From Desulfotalea sp. (GTDB lineage Bacteria > Desulfobacterota > Desulfobulbia > Desulfobulbales > Desulfocapsaceae), in the NCBI GenBank assembly GCA_002733995.1, contig NVXR01000001.1, positions 124,001 to 188,000 of the forward strand: a stretch of DNA of 64,000 bases, read 5' to 3'. The notes below the pieces were generated by a model. The model had not been told where the DNA came from. It did not search any database and saw nothing but the letters and a program-made list of their open reading frames with translations. Of the stretch, positions 1-8,514 are shown in pieces. Position 1 is the first letter of the stretch. Every line of letters begins with the position of its first letter. The position numbers and the translations under genes are program-made.

Positions 1-1
1 C

Positions 2-31
2 TATCTTGTAACTCTTAAGAAAAACGAGTGA
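2..31 (+). CDS. Possible 3' end of an upstream gene
   Basis: One forward frame is open from the window edge to a TGA at 29-31, giving nine codons that end in Lys-Lys-Asn-Glu. The other two forward frames stop at 9-11 and 16-18. In many Desulfobacterota accD sits just before folC, so this could be its end, but nine residues cannot identify it. Confidence 0.2.
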   Translation, partial: YLVTLKKNE

Positions 32-52
32 ATGTCTTCCTCCTAAAATACG

Positions 53-1399
53 ATGAGTGAAACAACCATGACATACAATGAAATAGTTGCCCATTTAGAT
101 GCCTTACAAATGCATAAAATTAAGTTAGGCCTTGATGCTATGCAGGACTTTCTTGAAAAAGTTGGTGGGCCGGAAAAGAGCCTGAAATATGTGCATCTTG
201 CAGGGACCAATGGCAAAGGCTCTGTCTGTGCTGTACTTGCAAGTGTTCTTGGGCTCGCAGGATATAAGGTTGGAGTCTATACTTCTCCACATCTGAGCTG
301 TGTTCGCGAGCGATTTAAGATTGGTGAAGAGTATATCAGCGAAGCGTCTTTTGCGAAGATTGGTAGTCGGATTTGTGATGTTTTAGGCGATGATCATATC
401 ACCTATTTTGAGTTTACTACAGCCCTCGGCCTTATGTGGTTTGCTGAATCTGAGGTGGATATTGTGTTGCTTGAGACTGGAATGGGTGGACGTCTAGACG
501 CAACAAACGTAGTTACCCCCCTTATTTCTGTAATAACCAGCATTAGTATGGACCATGAGGCATATTTGGGTGATACCCTTGCCGCCATTGCAACAGAAAA
601 GGCGGGGATCATTAAAGAAAAAGTACCTGTGGTCTCAACGGCCATTCATGCAGACGCTGCACCTGTCATCCAAGCATTTTGTAAAACTGTTAATGCACCT
701 TTGTACCGCTTCACCATGGAGTTTGATTATGATATTAATGAAGACGGTACTTGGGTCTGGGTGGGAGGGGACGGTTTTTCTGGACGTCATATCGGTCCAA
801 TCTTATCAACAAGCCCAAGCCTGGTTCAGCAGGAAAATGAATCCCTTGCCATTGCAACCCTTCTTCTCCTTGAAGATTTTGGTTTTCCTGTTGATTTGCC
901 AGAGATAATTGCAGGTATATCACGGGTGAAGTGGCCAGGAAGGATGGAGTATTTTACAAAGGAATATGTGCCAGCAGATCAGCTTGGATCTACGGAGAAT
1001 AATGCAAAGAAATTGACATATATCCTTGATGGTGCACATAATGTTGCTGGTGTCAGTAATTTGGCTAAGACTCTGGAGGAACGTTTTTTTGGATCTAAAC
1101 TTATTGGTATTTGGGGTTCAATGGTGGATAAAGATCTGACTGCAACTCTAGATTGCATTCTGCCTTTATTTGCAAAAGTCTTCATTACTCAGCCAGACTC
1201 AGAACGTTCAGCAACTCCTGAACATATCTGCTCTCTGTTTACAGAAGAGCAGCGAGCTAGAGCAGAGTCTTTTCCGCTGGTGGCAGACGCTCTTGAGGCG
1301 GCGCAGAAGTGTGCAAAAGAAGATGATGTTATAGTCGTAGGTGGCTCTCTCTACCTTATTGGAGCCGTTCGTTATATCTTGTGTGGTGAGCTAGTGTAA
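53..1399 (+). CDS. folC: Bifunctional folylpolyglutamate synthase / dihydrofolate synthase
   Basis: A 448-residue Mur-ligase-like enzyme that adds glutamate to dihydropteroate and folates using ATP, in the cytoplasm. The ATP-binding loop GTNGKGS is at residues 51-57. A TSPHL motif follows near residue 80, and DGAHN, typical of the C-terminal domain, starts at residue 326. Length fits FolC (about 420-450). The start at 53 has no good ribosome binding site; an in-frame ATG at 68 is an alternative. The stop overlaps the start of the next gene (TAATG), so the two are probably co-translated. Confidence 0.95.
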   Translation: MSETTMTYNEIVAHLDALQMHKIKLGLDAMQDFLEKVGGPEKSLKYVHLAGTNGKGSVCAVLASVLGLAGYKVGVYTSPHLSCVRERFKIGEEYISEASFAKIGSRICDVLGDDHITYFEFTTALGLMWFAESEVDIVLLETGMGGRLDATNVVTPLISVITSISMDHEAYLGDTLAAIATEKAGIIKEKVPVVSTAIHADAAPVIQAFCKTVNAPLYRFTMEFDYDINEDGTWVWVGGDGFSGRHIGPILSTSPSLVQQENESLAIATLLLLEDFGFPVDLPEIIAGISRVKWPGRMEYFTKEYVPADQLGSTENNAKKLTYILDGAHNVAGVSNLAKTLEERFFGSKLIGIWGSMVDKDLTATLDCILPLFAKVFITQPDSERSATPEHICSLFTEEQRARAESFPLVADALEAAQKCAKEDDVIVVGGSLYLIGAVRYILCGELV

Positions 1400-1704
1400 T
1401 GGGCCACGATTATTTCGATTTAGATGCTCCCTTGGACGGGGAAATAAGGGCGGAACGGGAGAAGGCCCGGCTGTTGAGAAAGACCAGGTGGTGGCAGCAG
1501 AAAACATCGTCTGGGCTTTGTCATTATTGCAAAAAAAAGATTGCTTACAAAAACATTACCATGGATCACCTCCTGCCACTTGCTAGGGGAGGGCGCTCCA
1601 ACAAGGATAATCTTGTGCCATGTTGTAAGAAGTGCAATAATCTTAAAAAGAGTATGATGCCCCTTGAATGGCAGGAATTTTTGGAAAAACAAGCCTGCAA
1701 ATAA
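1399..1704 (+). CDS. HNH endonuclease-family protein
   Basis: A 101-residue protein with a basic, Arg/Lys-rich N-terminus followed by a compact HNH domain. A first CxxC lies at residues 41-44, the Asp-His pair of the active site at 56-57, the central Asn at 71, and a second CxxC at 76-79 followed by Asn80. These are the zinc ligands and catalytic positions of the HNH/McrA-like nuclease fold. Its start codon overlaps the folC stop, so it is the second gene of that transcript. It has no methylase or restriction partner beside it, so a role in repair or as a structural nuclease is as likely as restriction. Its substrate is unknown. Confidence 0.85.
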   Translation: MGHDYFDLDAPLDGEIRAEREKARLLRKTRWWQQKTSSGLCHYCKKKIAYKNITMDHLLPLARGGRSNKDNLVPCCKKCNNLKKSMMPLEWQEFLEKQACK

Positions 1705-1737
1705 CAGAAACGTTTTACGGGTAAAAATAATTGTTCC

Positions 1738-1779
1738 CCCTGTTAATCCTACCCATCTACAGCATAGTGCTGGACAGGG
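1738..1779 (+). terminator. Possible terminator after the folC-HNH pair
   Basis: CCCTGT at 1738-1743 pairs with ACAGGG at 1774-1779, and an inner hairpin (CAGCA-TAG-TGCTG) lies at 1760-1772. Only a short T run (GGTTTTG) follows, so termination would be weak. Confidence 0.3.
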
Positions 1780-1830
1780 CGGTTTTGATAGGTTACAAAG
1801 CATTTAACAATGCACACACACCGCATATAG

Positions 1831-1907
1831 GGGCGGGTAGCTCAGCTGGATAGAGTGTCGGCCTCCGAAGCCGAAAGCCATGGGTTCGAATCCCATCTCG
1901 CCCACCA
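1831..1907 (+). tRNA. tRNA-Arg (anticodon CCG)
   Basis: A 77-nt cloverleaf. The acceptor stem pairs 1831-1837 (GGGCGGG) with 1897-1903 (CTCGCCC, one G-U pair), and is followed by A and an encoded CCA end. The anticodon stem TCGGC/GCCGA encloses the loop CTCCGAA, giving anticodon CCG, which reads CGG arginine codons. The T arm carries GGTTCGAATCC. A strong hairpin terminator follows ten bases downstream, so this is a single-gene unit. Confidence 0.97.
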
Positions 1908-1917
1908 AGTTTATATC

Positions 1918-1953
1918 AAGCACTTATCGATTTATCGATAAGTGCTTTTTGCT
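1918..1953 (+). terminator. Rho-independent terminator of tRNA-Arg
   Basis: A perfect 14-bp stem (1918-1931 with 1934-1947) has a two-base centre and is followed by TTTGCTTTTTT. Confidence 0.9.
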
Positions 1954-2211
1954 TTTTTGATCCTACGCAATCCACAGTGCCTTTGGTGTGGCTAATATCA
2001 AGGTTGAACCGGCCAAGTTAATTGTCACATAATACAACGAGTTTTAGCTCTCGTGAGCCTAGCCTAAAAATATATTGATGTGTGAGGTTATTAACGGCCT
2101 TCTACCTGACAGTAGAGGGCTGTTGTTGTAAGGTGGGTAGAGAAAAGACTAGAGTTATTCAACTAGTCTCTTGTTGCATCCCGACCTCTTCTCTTTCTCT
2201 TTAAAACTCAA
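1954..2211. other. Non-coding stretch downstream of the tRNA
   Basis: No credible gene. Two short inverted repeats are visible: GCCTTCTAC/GTAGAGGGC around 2095-2120, and GACTAG/CTAGTC around 2146-2167. The composition and position after a tRNA fit a decayed integration site, but I found no copy of the tRNA 3' end that would mark an attachment site. Confidence 0.5.
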
Positions 2212-2251
2212 TAAAAATAAAAAAGGCTGGAAGCTTTAATTGCATCCAGCC
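2212..2251 (-). terminator. Minus-strand terminator after the higA remnant
   Basis: GGCTGGA (2225-2231) pairs with TCCAGCC (2245-2251). On the minus strand the stem is followed by a T-rich run (TTTTTTATTTTTAT). It lies 24 bases beyond the end of the minus-strand antitoxin pseudogene and is probably its original terminator. Confidence 0.75.
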
Positions 2252-2274
2252 TGCGGTCATTTTACGTTTACGAC

Positions 2275-2586
2275 CTACGCCTCAAGGAGTGTCTTGTCTC
2301 CAGGAGGTCTTTTATTCTTGGGGACAAATGCAATTACATTGCAAACTTTCTCTTTTTCGAGGTCAAGTTGGTAATTCATTTGGAGATTTGCAAAATATTT
2401 GTCCGATAAGCCAAAAAAACGAGACAACGCTCAAGGCGTTTTGGCTAGATATACCTCTTGACCTTTGATTATCTGGCCAAGGGCCGTTTCACTTATTCCT
2501 GTTGCCTTTGAAATTTGATATGCAGTAACATTCATCGGTAGCATGAATTCTTCTTTTAATATTTTACCAGGATGTTCTATTGGTTT
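2275..2586 (-). pseudogene. HigA-family (XRE) antitoxin pseudogene
   Basis: Reading the minus strand from 2586 gives a HigA-like protein: the HPGKIL-EEF start of the family, a helix-turn-helix (AYQISKATGISETALGQIIKG), then LAKTP, an in-frame TGA at about 2430, and in the same frame ALSRFFGLSDKYFANLQ, the second half of the HigA domain. The frame continues to TAG at 2275-2277. There is no ATG before the HPG motif (a TGA lies at 2587-2589; the first ATG is internal, at 2544), so both the start and the middle are broken. The other HigA features, including the FxNLQ motif, are well kept, which suggests recent decay. No HigB toxin frame remains upstream. Confidence 0.75.
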
Positions 2587-2589
2587 TCA

Positions 2590-2830
2590 GGCGGGGAAGC
2601 CGGTCGTTGTGGCAGAATGGTAAGTCCCTCCCCAAAAAACAAGTCAGTTAGGGGGGCATCTAACGGTATTATTCCGTATTGTTTGCTGGGGTTTGGGTTG
2701 GGGCTGGGTAGTAGCTCGTACAGCTGTGCTAGGTGGATGGTCTAGAGTTTGAATTATGTGCCGAACGTCCCCTTTGTTGCATTGGTAGAAAGGCTTCTAT
2801 CTTGCAGCTTTAATCTGTGCCACTTCTGCC
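2590..2830. other. Decayed region upstream of the higA remnant
   Basis: No intact gene. On the minus strand two overlapping open frames read as Pro/Gln-rich tails. One starts near a YQCNKGDVR stretch and ends at about 2655; another runs to a TAG at about 2580. Their shape is reminiscent of the Pro-rich tail after the Cys motif of some transposases, but the similarity is too weak for a name. The toxin gene expected beside higA is not recognisable here. Confidence 0.4.
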
Positions 2831-4573
2831 TTAGTTTTTGTTGCTGTTGAGGTCTGGTCTGACCTTCTGTGAGGTTGCGTCAACGAGGGAGATTTTAAGG
2901 TCGGCGGGGGGAATGAGATTTCTTTTTTTTAAAAAATCGCCAAATTTTTTGTCTACTTTTTGGATATGATTAGCGGTCCAGTTGCCGAGATAGTGTGCTA
3001 TTTCAGAACTCACCGCCAAGGGGTTGAGTTCAAGGTCATCCATAAATGATTCTGTTTTAGAAATAAACTTTTTGTGCAGGAGGATGTGGCCGTTTAGTTG
3101 TGGATAGTTATTCTCTCTCATGATTGATTCTTCGTCGGCAAAATGGACTTCAGCATAGGTTTGCATATCTATGAGAACCGTAACAATTTTGGTGGAAGAG
3201 CCTGTCTTGACTGCTTCATGGATTCGATTGAGAAGGTTGATAAGGTATTGATGTTGGGCATCTATAGACGCGACTCCAATAGAAAAGGAATCGTCCCATG
3301 TGTAGACAGTAGTGGATACAGGTCTGTCTCGAAATATATTACTACTGGGGACACTGGTAACAGCATGGGGGTTGGAGTAGAGAGCCTTAATCTCAAGGAT
3401 TTCATCTATTATGCTTAAGAATGCATCAACTACTTTTGTGTCAAAGTGGGAGCCTGAATTTTCTTTTATAAATGTAATAGCCTCATCTACGGGCCAGGCG
3501 TTTTTATACGGTCGTTTTGACGTCAAAGCGTCGAAGACGTCAGCCAAAGCACTTATTCTGCCAAACAATGGGATTTCTTCGCCCGCTAATCCTCTGGGAT
3601 AGCCTTTCCCATCCCATCTTTCGTGGTGAGTCCATGCAATGTTACGACTTGCTTGAATAAGTTTGTGGGTGCCGGTTAGAATTTTGGCACCTATATCGGT
3701 GTGATCCTTCATTATGGCGAACTCTTCAGGGGTGAGTTTGCCCGGCTTTAACAAAATTGCGTCAGGGATGCCAACTTTACCAATATCATGGATTGGAGAT
3801 GCGAGTTTCAGTATCTTTAGTTCGCTCTGATTGAGACCCATCTTCTGACCTATAGATACAGCATACTGGCTCATTCTCTTGATGTGATCGCCTGTTTCGT
3901 TATCGCGAAATTCAGATGCAGTGAGGAGTTTATGCAGCATGTCAAATTGAGCCTGTTGCATGCGGATAGAACTGATTTCTGCTTTGATTTTCAGACTTCT
4001 ATTTAAAATGCTGTTTGTAAGTGTATTACTTAGCATCTCCATCAACAGGAGTTCATCAGGATGTTGCTTGTGATGCTTTGCTACATAAAGAACAGCTATT
4101 CCCTGAATAACATTATTATTGTCAAGTAAAGGGAGGTTGTAATGGCCGAAGTTCTTCATACCATCGAAACGAATGTCGTGTTCGTCGTCGATATAACTTT
4201 TGTAGATGAGCTTTTTTGTTTCTGCCGCTTTACCACATAAGCAACAACCAAAAGGTGTTTTTGCGTAGAGCGTTATGAATTTTGGATGTAAGTTATGCAC
4301 TGCTGCTAAGATGAGCTCGTTTTTCCCGTTAGCCACAAAAATAGCGCCTTTGTTAGTGGCCTCCAGCCATGAAATAGAAACAAGAACACCTAGTATTTCT
4401 TGGAGTTGATCTTGGAAGGATATGGGTTTGAGTGCTATGGTCAAAATTGTAGAGATAGCTGTCTTGATCTCCCATTCTGGTGAGATTGCTGTATAGCTTG
4501 TATCTTGCCTGCGCTCTAGAGATGTTGGCTGGTGGGACGTGGAGTTCGTCGGTAACTTTGTAGAATGATTCAT
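2831..4573 (-). CDS. GAF / HD-GYP phosphodiesterase with C-terminal hemerythrin domain
   Basis: A 580-residue cytoplasmic signalling protein with no membrane segment. Residues about 40-195 form a GAF-like sensor with a Cys-rich patch (CCLCGKAAE, 110-118). An HD-GYP domain follows: HDIGK at 262-266 and HHERWDGKGYP at 316-326, the metal-binding and GYP signatures of cyclic-di-GMP phosphodiesterases. Residues about 422-550 are a bacteriohemerythrin with all the expected ligands: His441 (AQHQY), HFADEE, HILLH and HIQKVD. Family knowledge says HD-GYP domains hydrolyse c-di-GMP and hemerythrins bind O2 at a di-iron site, so I infer O2- or redox-controlled c-di-GMP turnover in an anaerobe. It is transcribed alone. 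Confidence 0.93.
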   Translation of the reverse strand: MNHSTKLPTNSTSHQPTSLERRQDTSYTAISPEWEIKTAISTILTIALKPISFQDQLQEILGVLVSISWLEATNKGAIFVANGKNELILAAVHNLHPKFITLYAKTPFGCCLCGKAAETKKLIYKSYIDDEHDIRFDGMKNFGHYNLPLLDNNNVIQGIAVLYVAKHHKQHPDELLLMEMLSNTLTNSILNRSLKIKAEISSIRMQQAQFDMLHKLLTASEFRDNETGDHIKRMSQYAVSIGQKMGLNQSELKILKLASPIHDIGKVGIPDAILLKPGKLTPEEFAIMKDHTDIGAKILTGTHKLIQASRNIAWTHHERWDGKGYPRGLAGEEIPLFGRISALADVFDALTSKRPYKNAWPVDEAITFIKENSGSHFDTKVVDAFLSIIDEILEIKALYSNPHAVTSVPSSNIFRDRPVSTTVYTWDDSFSIGVASIDAQHQYLINLLNRIHEAVKTGSSTKIVTVLIDMQTYAEVHFADEESIMRENNYPQLNGHILLHKKFISKTESFMDDLELNPLAVSSEIAHYLGNWTANHIQKVDKKFGDFLKKRNLIPPADLKISLVDATSQKVRPDLNSNKN

Positions 4574-4819
4574 TAAATGATGTGCGTATTGTCGCGTTAA
4601 ATTAAAAATGTAGTTTAAATGTATTGTTAAATACTACCACTTAACGGCAAAGAGAACAAATTTCAATATCTTTGATGCGTATGGTTTTGTTTTTGGGTGA
4701 AAAGTAACCTTGTTGAGCAAAAAACTACTAGCATGGATAAGCTCTTCCGAGGGCGCAGGAGGAGAAATAGGTGGGGCCGAGCGAACTTTTTTAGGATTAA
4801 ACAGAGGGCTGGGCTGTTA

Positions 4820-5560
4820 TCACAGGTGTGTTTCGATTATTCTTTGAATTTCTCCATCTTTTACCAAACTCCTGATGCGTTGTTCTAATTCCTCTACTTT
4901 ATGAACCAGTTTAGATTTTTTGGATATGGCAAAGTAGACATCAATGTTTTCTTCATAGGTCCACGCTGATGACTCAAGATTGTTTCGTAATTGGGAGTCT
5001 TGTCGTAAAAGATACAGACCATTTTCTTTTGTAATAAAAAAACCATCCAACCGATGGGCAAGGATCATCCTGAGGCCCTGTAGGTCCGTATTGGTCTCAA
5101 AGTGTGAATTCGTTAAATGTTGATCAAAGTTAGGATAATATTGCGCTCCTCTTAGGTGACCGATCACTTTATTCTCCATATCTTCTATGGTTGCAATAGA
5201 GTGTTTCTGGCCGCGGAGTACATAAAGAACTTTTTGTGATTTTGTTTTATAAGGAGGCTTGAGGTATATTAAATAATCTTCTCTTTCACTCGTTAATGTT
5301 ATCCCGCTTATGAGGTCACCTTGTCCGTTTTTCATCATCGCTAAACATCGCTTCCACGGTGCGTATGTATAGCGGGGGGTGAAATCCATATCTTTGAGTA
5401 GGGCTTTTACGAGGTAGGAATCAATTCCTCCGACAACGTTGTCGTTATGCACAATCTTCCATGGGGGGAAGTCATCAACTGGAATAATAATTTCTGAACT
5501 GTATAGTGGCGGGGGAAGGAAAAAAAGAAATATAGTTATCAGTAGAAGCGCAGTTTTCAT
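4820..5560 (-). CDS. Periplasmic solute-binding protein, family 3 (amino-acid-type)
   Basis: 246 residues, with an N-terminal signal peptide (Lys then a hydrophobic run to about residue 21) followed by a type-2 periplasmic binding fold. It shows the early DDFPPW motif, the PWKRCLAMMKNGQGDLISGITLT segment in the middle of lobe 1, and the second-lobe hinge around the IGHLRGAQYYP stretch. A clear GGGGAGG-type ribosome binding site lies 6-8 bases before the ATG. No permease or ATPase gene is nearby, so it may be an orphan binding or sensory protein rather than part of an ABC transporter. Ligand unknown. Confidence 0.85.
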   Translation of the reverse strand: MKTALLLITIFLFFLPPPLYSSEIIIPVDDFPPWKIVHNDNVVGGIDSYLVKALLKDMDFTPRYTYAPWKRCLAMMKNGQGDLISGITLTSEREDYLIYLKPPYKTKSQKVLYVLRGQKHSIATIEDMENKVIGHLRGAQYYPNFDQHLTNSHFETNTDLQGLRMILAHRLDGFFITKENGLYLLRQDSQLRNNLESSAWTYEENIDVYFAISKKSKLVHKVEELEQRIRSLVKDGEIQRIIETHL

Positions 5561-5900
5561 CTTTTTCCTCCCCTTCGAATAGATTGTGGTTAGAGATACG
5601 ATGTATCTATATATAAGTAATTATGCGTCTAATGTAAAATGTAATTTCTGTTTACCGGTGGTCCGCTACGGTAACGACAGTGCTATGTTTAATCTATTGT
5701 GTAATTAATTCAAGGCATCATCCTTTTTGTATAATAATGTGAAAACAGTATGTGAAGGTTGGTATGCATGATTGTTTTTCTATTTTCCACGCTCAGCCAG
5801 TAAAGGATTGTTTCCCAACAGTTACAGCTTTACTTTTTTGTCCATAATGATCACTTTTGTGACTATCATTATTTAGAATACAAGATAATTAAGGGGAGAT
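5561..5900. other. Divergent intergenic region before thyA
   Basis: No gene. A TATAAT box at 5730-5735 could be the -10 of a thyA promoter, but no good -35 is placed 16-18 bases upstream and it is about 165 bases from the start codon. An AGGGGAG ribosome binding site directly precedes thyA. Confidence 0.4.
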
Positions 5901-6752
5901 ATGCAGCAATATTTGGATTTATGCCAGAGGGTGGTCGATCATGGCAAATGGATTGAAAATAAACGCACCGGCAAGCGTTGTTTGACTATTATAAACGCAG
6001 ATTTTGAGTACGATGTGAGTGAAGGTGTCCTGCCAGTATTGACCACAAAAAAGGTGTTCTGGCGATCCGCTATCGCGGAGATGCTTGGATATTTACGGGG
6101 GTATACAAGTGCGGCTGAGTTCAGGGCGATTGGTTGTAATACCTGGAATGCTAATGCAAACGATAACCCCGATTGGCTTGGTAACCCTTTTCGTAAAGGT
6201 GTGGATGATATGGGGCGTTGCTATGGCGCCCAGGGAAGGGATTGGCGCAATCCTGAGAATGAAAAGGTAGATCAGTTGTTGCAGGTGTATAACGATTTAT
6301 GTCAGGGGATCGATAATCGCTGTGAGATTATCACCTTCATGAATCCTGGTGAGCGTGATCGTGCATGTCTAAACTCTTGCATGCATACACACACCTTTAG
6401 TCTTTTAGATGGTTATCTCTATCTCACCTCGTATCAACGTTCTGATGATTTACCCTTAGGTCATGGGTTTAATCAAGTACAGGTTGGTTGGTTGTTGCTG
6501 GTTATGGCCCAGATAACCGGCCATAAACCGGCTAGCGCTTTTCATAAGATTGTTAATGCCCATGTGTATGAAGATCAGCTGGAATTATTACGGGATGTAC
6601 AGTTAAAGCGACAGCCTTATCCCTTGCCAACATTAAAAATAAATCCAAAAATCAAAACTCTGCAGGATTTAGAAACGTGGGTGACGGTGGATGACTTTGA
6701 ATTGGTTGGCTACAAACACCACCCAGCAATTAAATATGCCTTTAGTGTCTGA
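5901..6752 (+). CDS. thyA: Thymidylate synthase
   Basis: Converts dUMP to dTMP with methylene-tetrahydrofolate. 283 residues, longer than the 264-residue E. coli enzyme and matching the longer subtype known from Vibrio, Shewanella and Haemophilus. The catalytic Cys is Cys160 in the NSCMH context rather than the usual PCH, followed by [13 protein letters not shown] (179-191), which binds dUMP, and a HVYEDQ segment. The C-terminus ends in FSV. The ribosome binding site AGGGGAG is five to six bases before the ATG. The later thymidylate kinase (tmk, 40813-41436) would act on its product. Confidence 0.97.
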   Translation: MQQYLDLCQRVVDHGKWIENKRTGKRCLTIINADFEYDVSEGVLPVLTTKKVFWRSAIAEMLGYLRGYTSAAEFRAIGCNTWNANANDNPDWLGNPFRKGVDDMGRCYGAQGRDWRNPENEKVDQLLQVYNDLCQGIDNRCEIITFMNPGERDRACLNSCMHTHTFSLLDGYLYLTSYQRSDDLPLGHGFNQVQVGWLLLVMAQITGHKPASAFHKIVNAHVYEDQLELLRDVQLKRQPYPLPTLKINPKIKTLQDLETWVTVDDFELVGYKHHPAIKYAFSV

Positions 6753-6779
6753 TCCGGGTATCGCCGGCGCAGTTGTGAC

Positions 6780-6847
6780 TTCCAGATAAGCGCAGACTTC
6801 GGATAAGCGCAGACTTCGGATAAGCGTAGACTTCGGGTAAGCGCAGA
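6780..6847 (+). repeat. Four tandem copies of a 17-bp unit
   Basis: The unit is TTCGGATAAGCGCAGAC. Copies are 6780-6796 (one changed), 6797-6813 (consensus), 6814-6830 (GTAGAC variant) and 6831-6847 (GGGTAAG variant). It lies 28 bases after the thyA stop and is outside any reading frame. There are no spacers, so it is not CRISPR. Confidence 0.9.
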
Positions 6848-7299
6848 CTCCGCCTAGTCGTACTTGTCAAATCTTGAGAGAATACACAATTACAACTAGC
6901 GCAGTACGCATATGAGAAAAAAGATAATCTGTAATATTATTTCTGGAAATGTGTAAAATTCCTCATCTAGCTGCTTAAAGTTGAGATGGTGTGTGCTTAC
7001 AGTCATAAGTTGGTCTTGTATTTGCAAAGTATTGATTCGTGAGGAGATGTCAGTTTTTTCACAGGGAATCTATACACACTACAGACAAAGGGTGTAGGCG
7101 GAATCTAGGGTGCAGGAAGATACAGAAATGTAACCAATTAATTGGTATTCTGGCAGTTACTGGGTAAAAATTGCACTCTGGTTGGGCGGTTGTCTGCTGG
7201 AAAAAAGCGAAATTAGATTTATTGTATGCGCTGGGAAATAAAATAGTAGTTGGCGTAGTTTCTATGTATTTAAACAAATTTAATTCTGGAGGGAGAGAT
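6848..7299. other. Intergenic region before the outer-membrane protein gene
   Basis: No convincing gene. The longest plus-strand extension of the following frame (from 7171) lacks a signal peptide and a ribosome binding site, and is taken as untranslated. GGAGGGAG at 7288-7295 is the ribosome binding site of the next gene. Confidence 0.5.
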
Positions 7300-8514
7300 T
7301 TGAACAGAATAATCATGTCTGTTATCACGGTTGCTATGTTGGTATTTGGACTAAGTACTGCTAATGCTTCCACAACATTGATGACAATAGGGGTTAGCCC
7401 ATTTTATCAACCACCACTAACAACGGTGGAAACGCTACGTGCGATGGTTTTGGAAAAGGGTCAGGATGTTAAAAAAGGATTTGAAAAAGCAGGACGACCG
7501 GAGCTGTATGCGCCGTTTGTGGCCCAGATCGAGACCACTCAGATTGAGCGATTAGATTTCCAGAAGGGATCTTGGTTTGAATGGATGTTTTTTAAGAAAA
7601 ATGGAAAGGGGGTTGTTCGTGTTGCAAAGGATGTTACCTGGGCCAATGAAACAACCTTTCCCGGATTTAAATTTGACATTGATTACAAGGGGAGCAGATA
7701 CACCTTTGCTGTACCTCTAGGTTGTGGGAATATTGCTCTGATGGGGATGAGTGCTGTACCCGCTAAGGCTAAGGTAGTGCCACCTGTGGTCGCTAATCTG
7801 GCGCCCCGTTGTGGCATGAAGGTCTCGCCAGTCCGTGCCTTCTGTGGTGAGGTCATCACCGTTGATGCAAGTAGCTCAACGGATAATGACGGTACTATTG
7901 AGGAGATGAAGATTGTCTTTGTCGACGACATGGGGAAGGTAGTCCGTGAAGAAGTTATAAACGATACGCTTGTGGCAGATGTTGCAATGCCATATGGTGC
8001 GAGTTCATTGACGGTAACCCTTACCGATAACGATGGAGAGACCTCTGCTCAGGAAGAATGTACTGTAGCCGTTGCCGGTGTAAGCAGAGTTCGTTTTCTT
8101 GCAGATGTTGGTTACTATCGTCAGTTTGATCCCGCCAACTATCTTTTTGGTCGGATAGGTCTTGAGTACAAGTTTAATGAGCAGTTTGCGGTTCTTGCCC
8201 TTATTGGTGGTGCGCCTCAGGTTGAAGGACATGATGGTGCGTCTGCATTTATTATAGACTTGTTGGCTGAATACTCCTTTGGTTCGAGGTACTTTGTCGA
8301 CTTGGGTGTGGGTGGATGGATTACCGATGCTGATGATGACTTGGAAGCGGAAAATAGCCAGCTTGACCTTGTTGCCGGTTTTGGTGCAAGAATATATGGC
8401 GAACCTGAAGATTTTAACGCCTCTCTTTTCGTCGAGGTGCGCTCAGCATTCGACGAGCTTGACGGACTGTATGACTATGGCCGTTTTGGTGCTGGGGTGC
8501 GTTTTAGATTTTAA
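7300..8514 (+). CDS. Outer-membrane beta-barrel protein with PKD-like domain
   Basis: About 404 residues if translation starts at TTG 7300, which lies 7 bases after GGAGG and opens a clean signal peptide ending near AlaAsnAla-Ser. ATG 7315 is an alternative. A first domain of unknown type (to about residue 135) is followed by a PKD-like immunoglobulin fold (PVRAFCGEVITVDASSSTDNDG, then LTDNDGETS near the end). The last roughly 140 residues have alternating hydrophobic strands and end in RFRF, the terminal Phe signature of outer-membrane barrels of the OmpA/OmpW-size class. Likely a surface-exposed or periplasmic-facing barrel protein; function not known. Confidence 0.8.
   Translation: MNRIIMSVITVAMLVFGLSTANASTTLMTIGVSPFYQPPLTTVETLRAMVLEKGQDVKKGFEKAGRPELYAPFVAQIETTQIERLDFQKGSWFEWMFFKKNGKGVVRVAKDVTWANETTFPGFKFDIDYKGSRYTFAVPLGCGNIALMGMSAVPAKAKVVPPVVANLAPRCGMKVSPVRAFCGEVITVDASSSTDNDGTIEEMKIVFVDDMGKVVREEVINDTLVADVAMPYGASSLTVTLTDNDGETSAQEECTVAVAGVSRVRFLADVGYYRQFDPANYLFGRIGLEYKFNEQFAVLALIGGAPQVEGHDGASAFIIDLLAEYSFGSRYFVDLGVGGWITDADDDLEAENSQLDLVAGFGARIYGEPEDFNASLFVEVRSAFDELDGLYDYGRFGAGVRFRF

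Noticed and set aside
2428..2433. In-frame TGA of the HigA remnant as a selenocysteine codon
   Set aside because: The gene also lacks a start codon and HigA has no Cys or Sec at this site.
1831..2830. Integrated element with attachment sites at the tRNA
   Set aside because: No repeated copy of the tRNA 3' end and no integrase gene; only decayed DNA is visible.
6780..6847. CRISPR array
   Set aside because: Repeats are head to tail without spacers and no cas gene is near.
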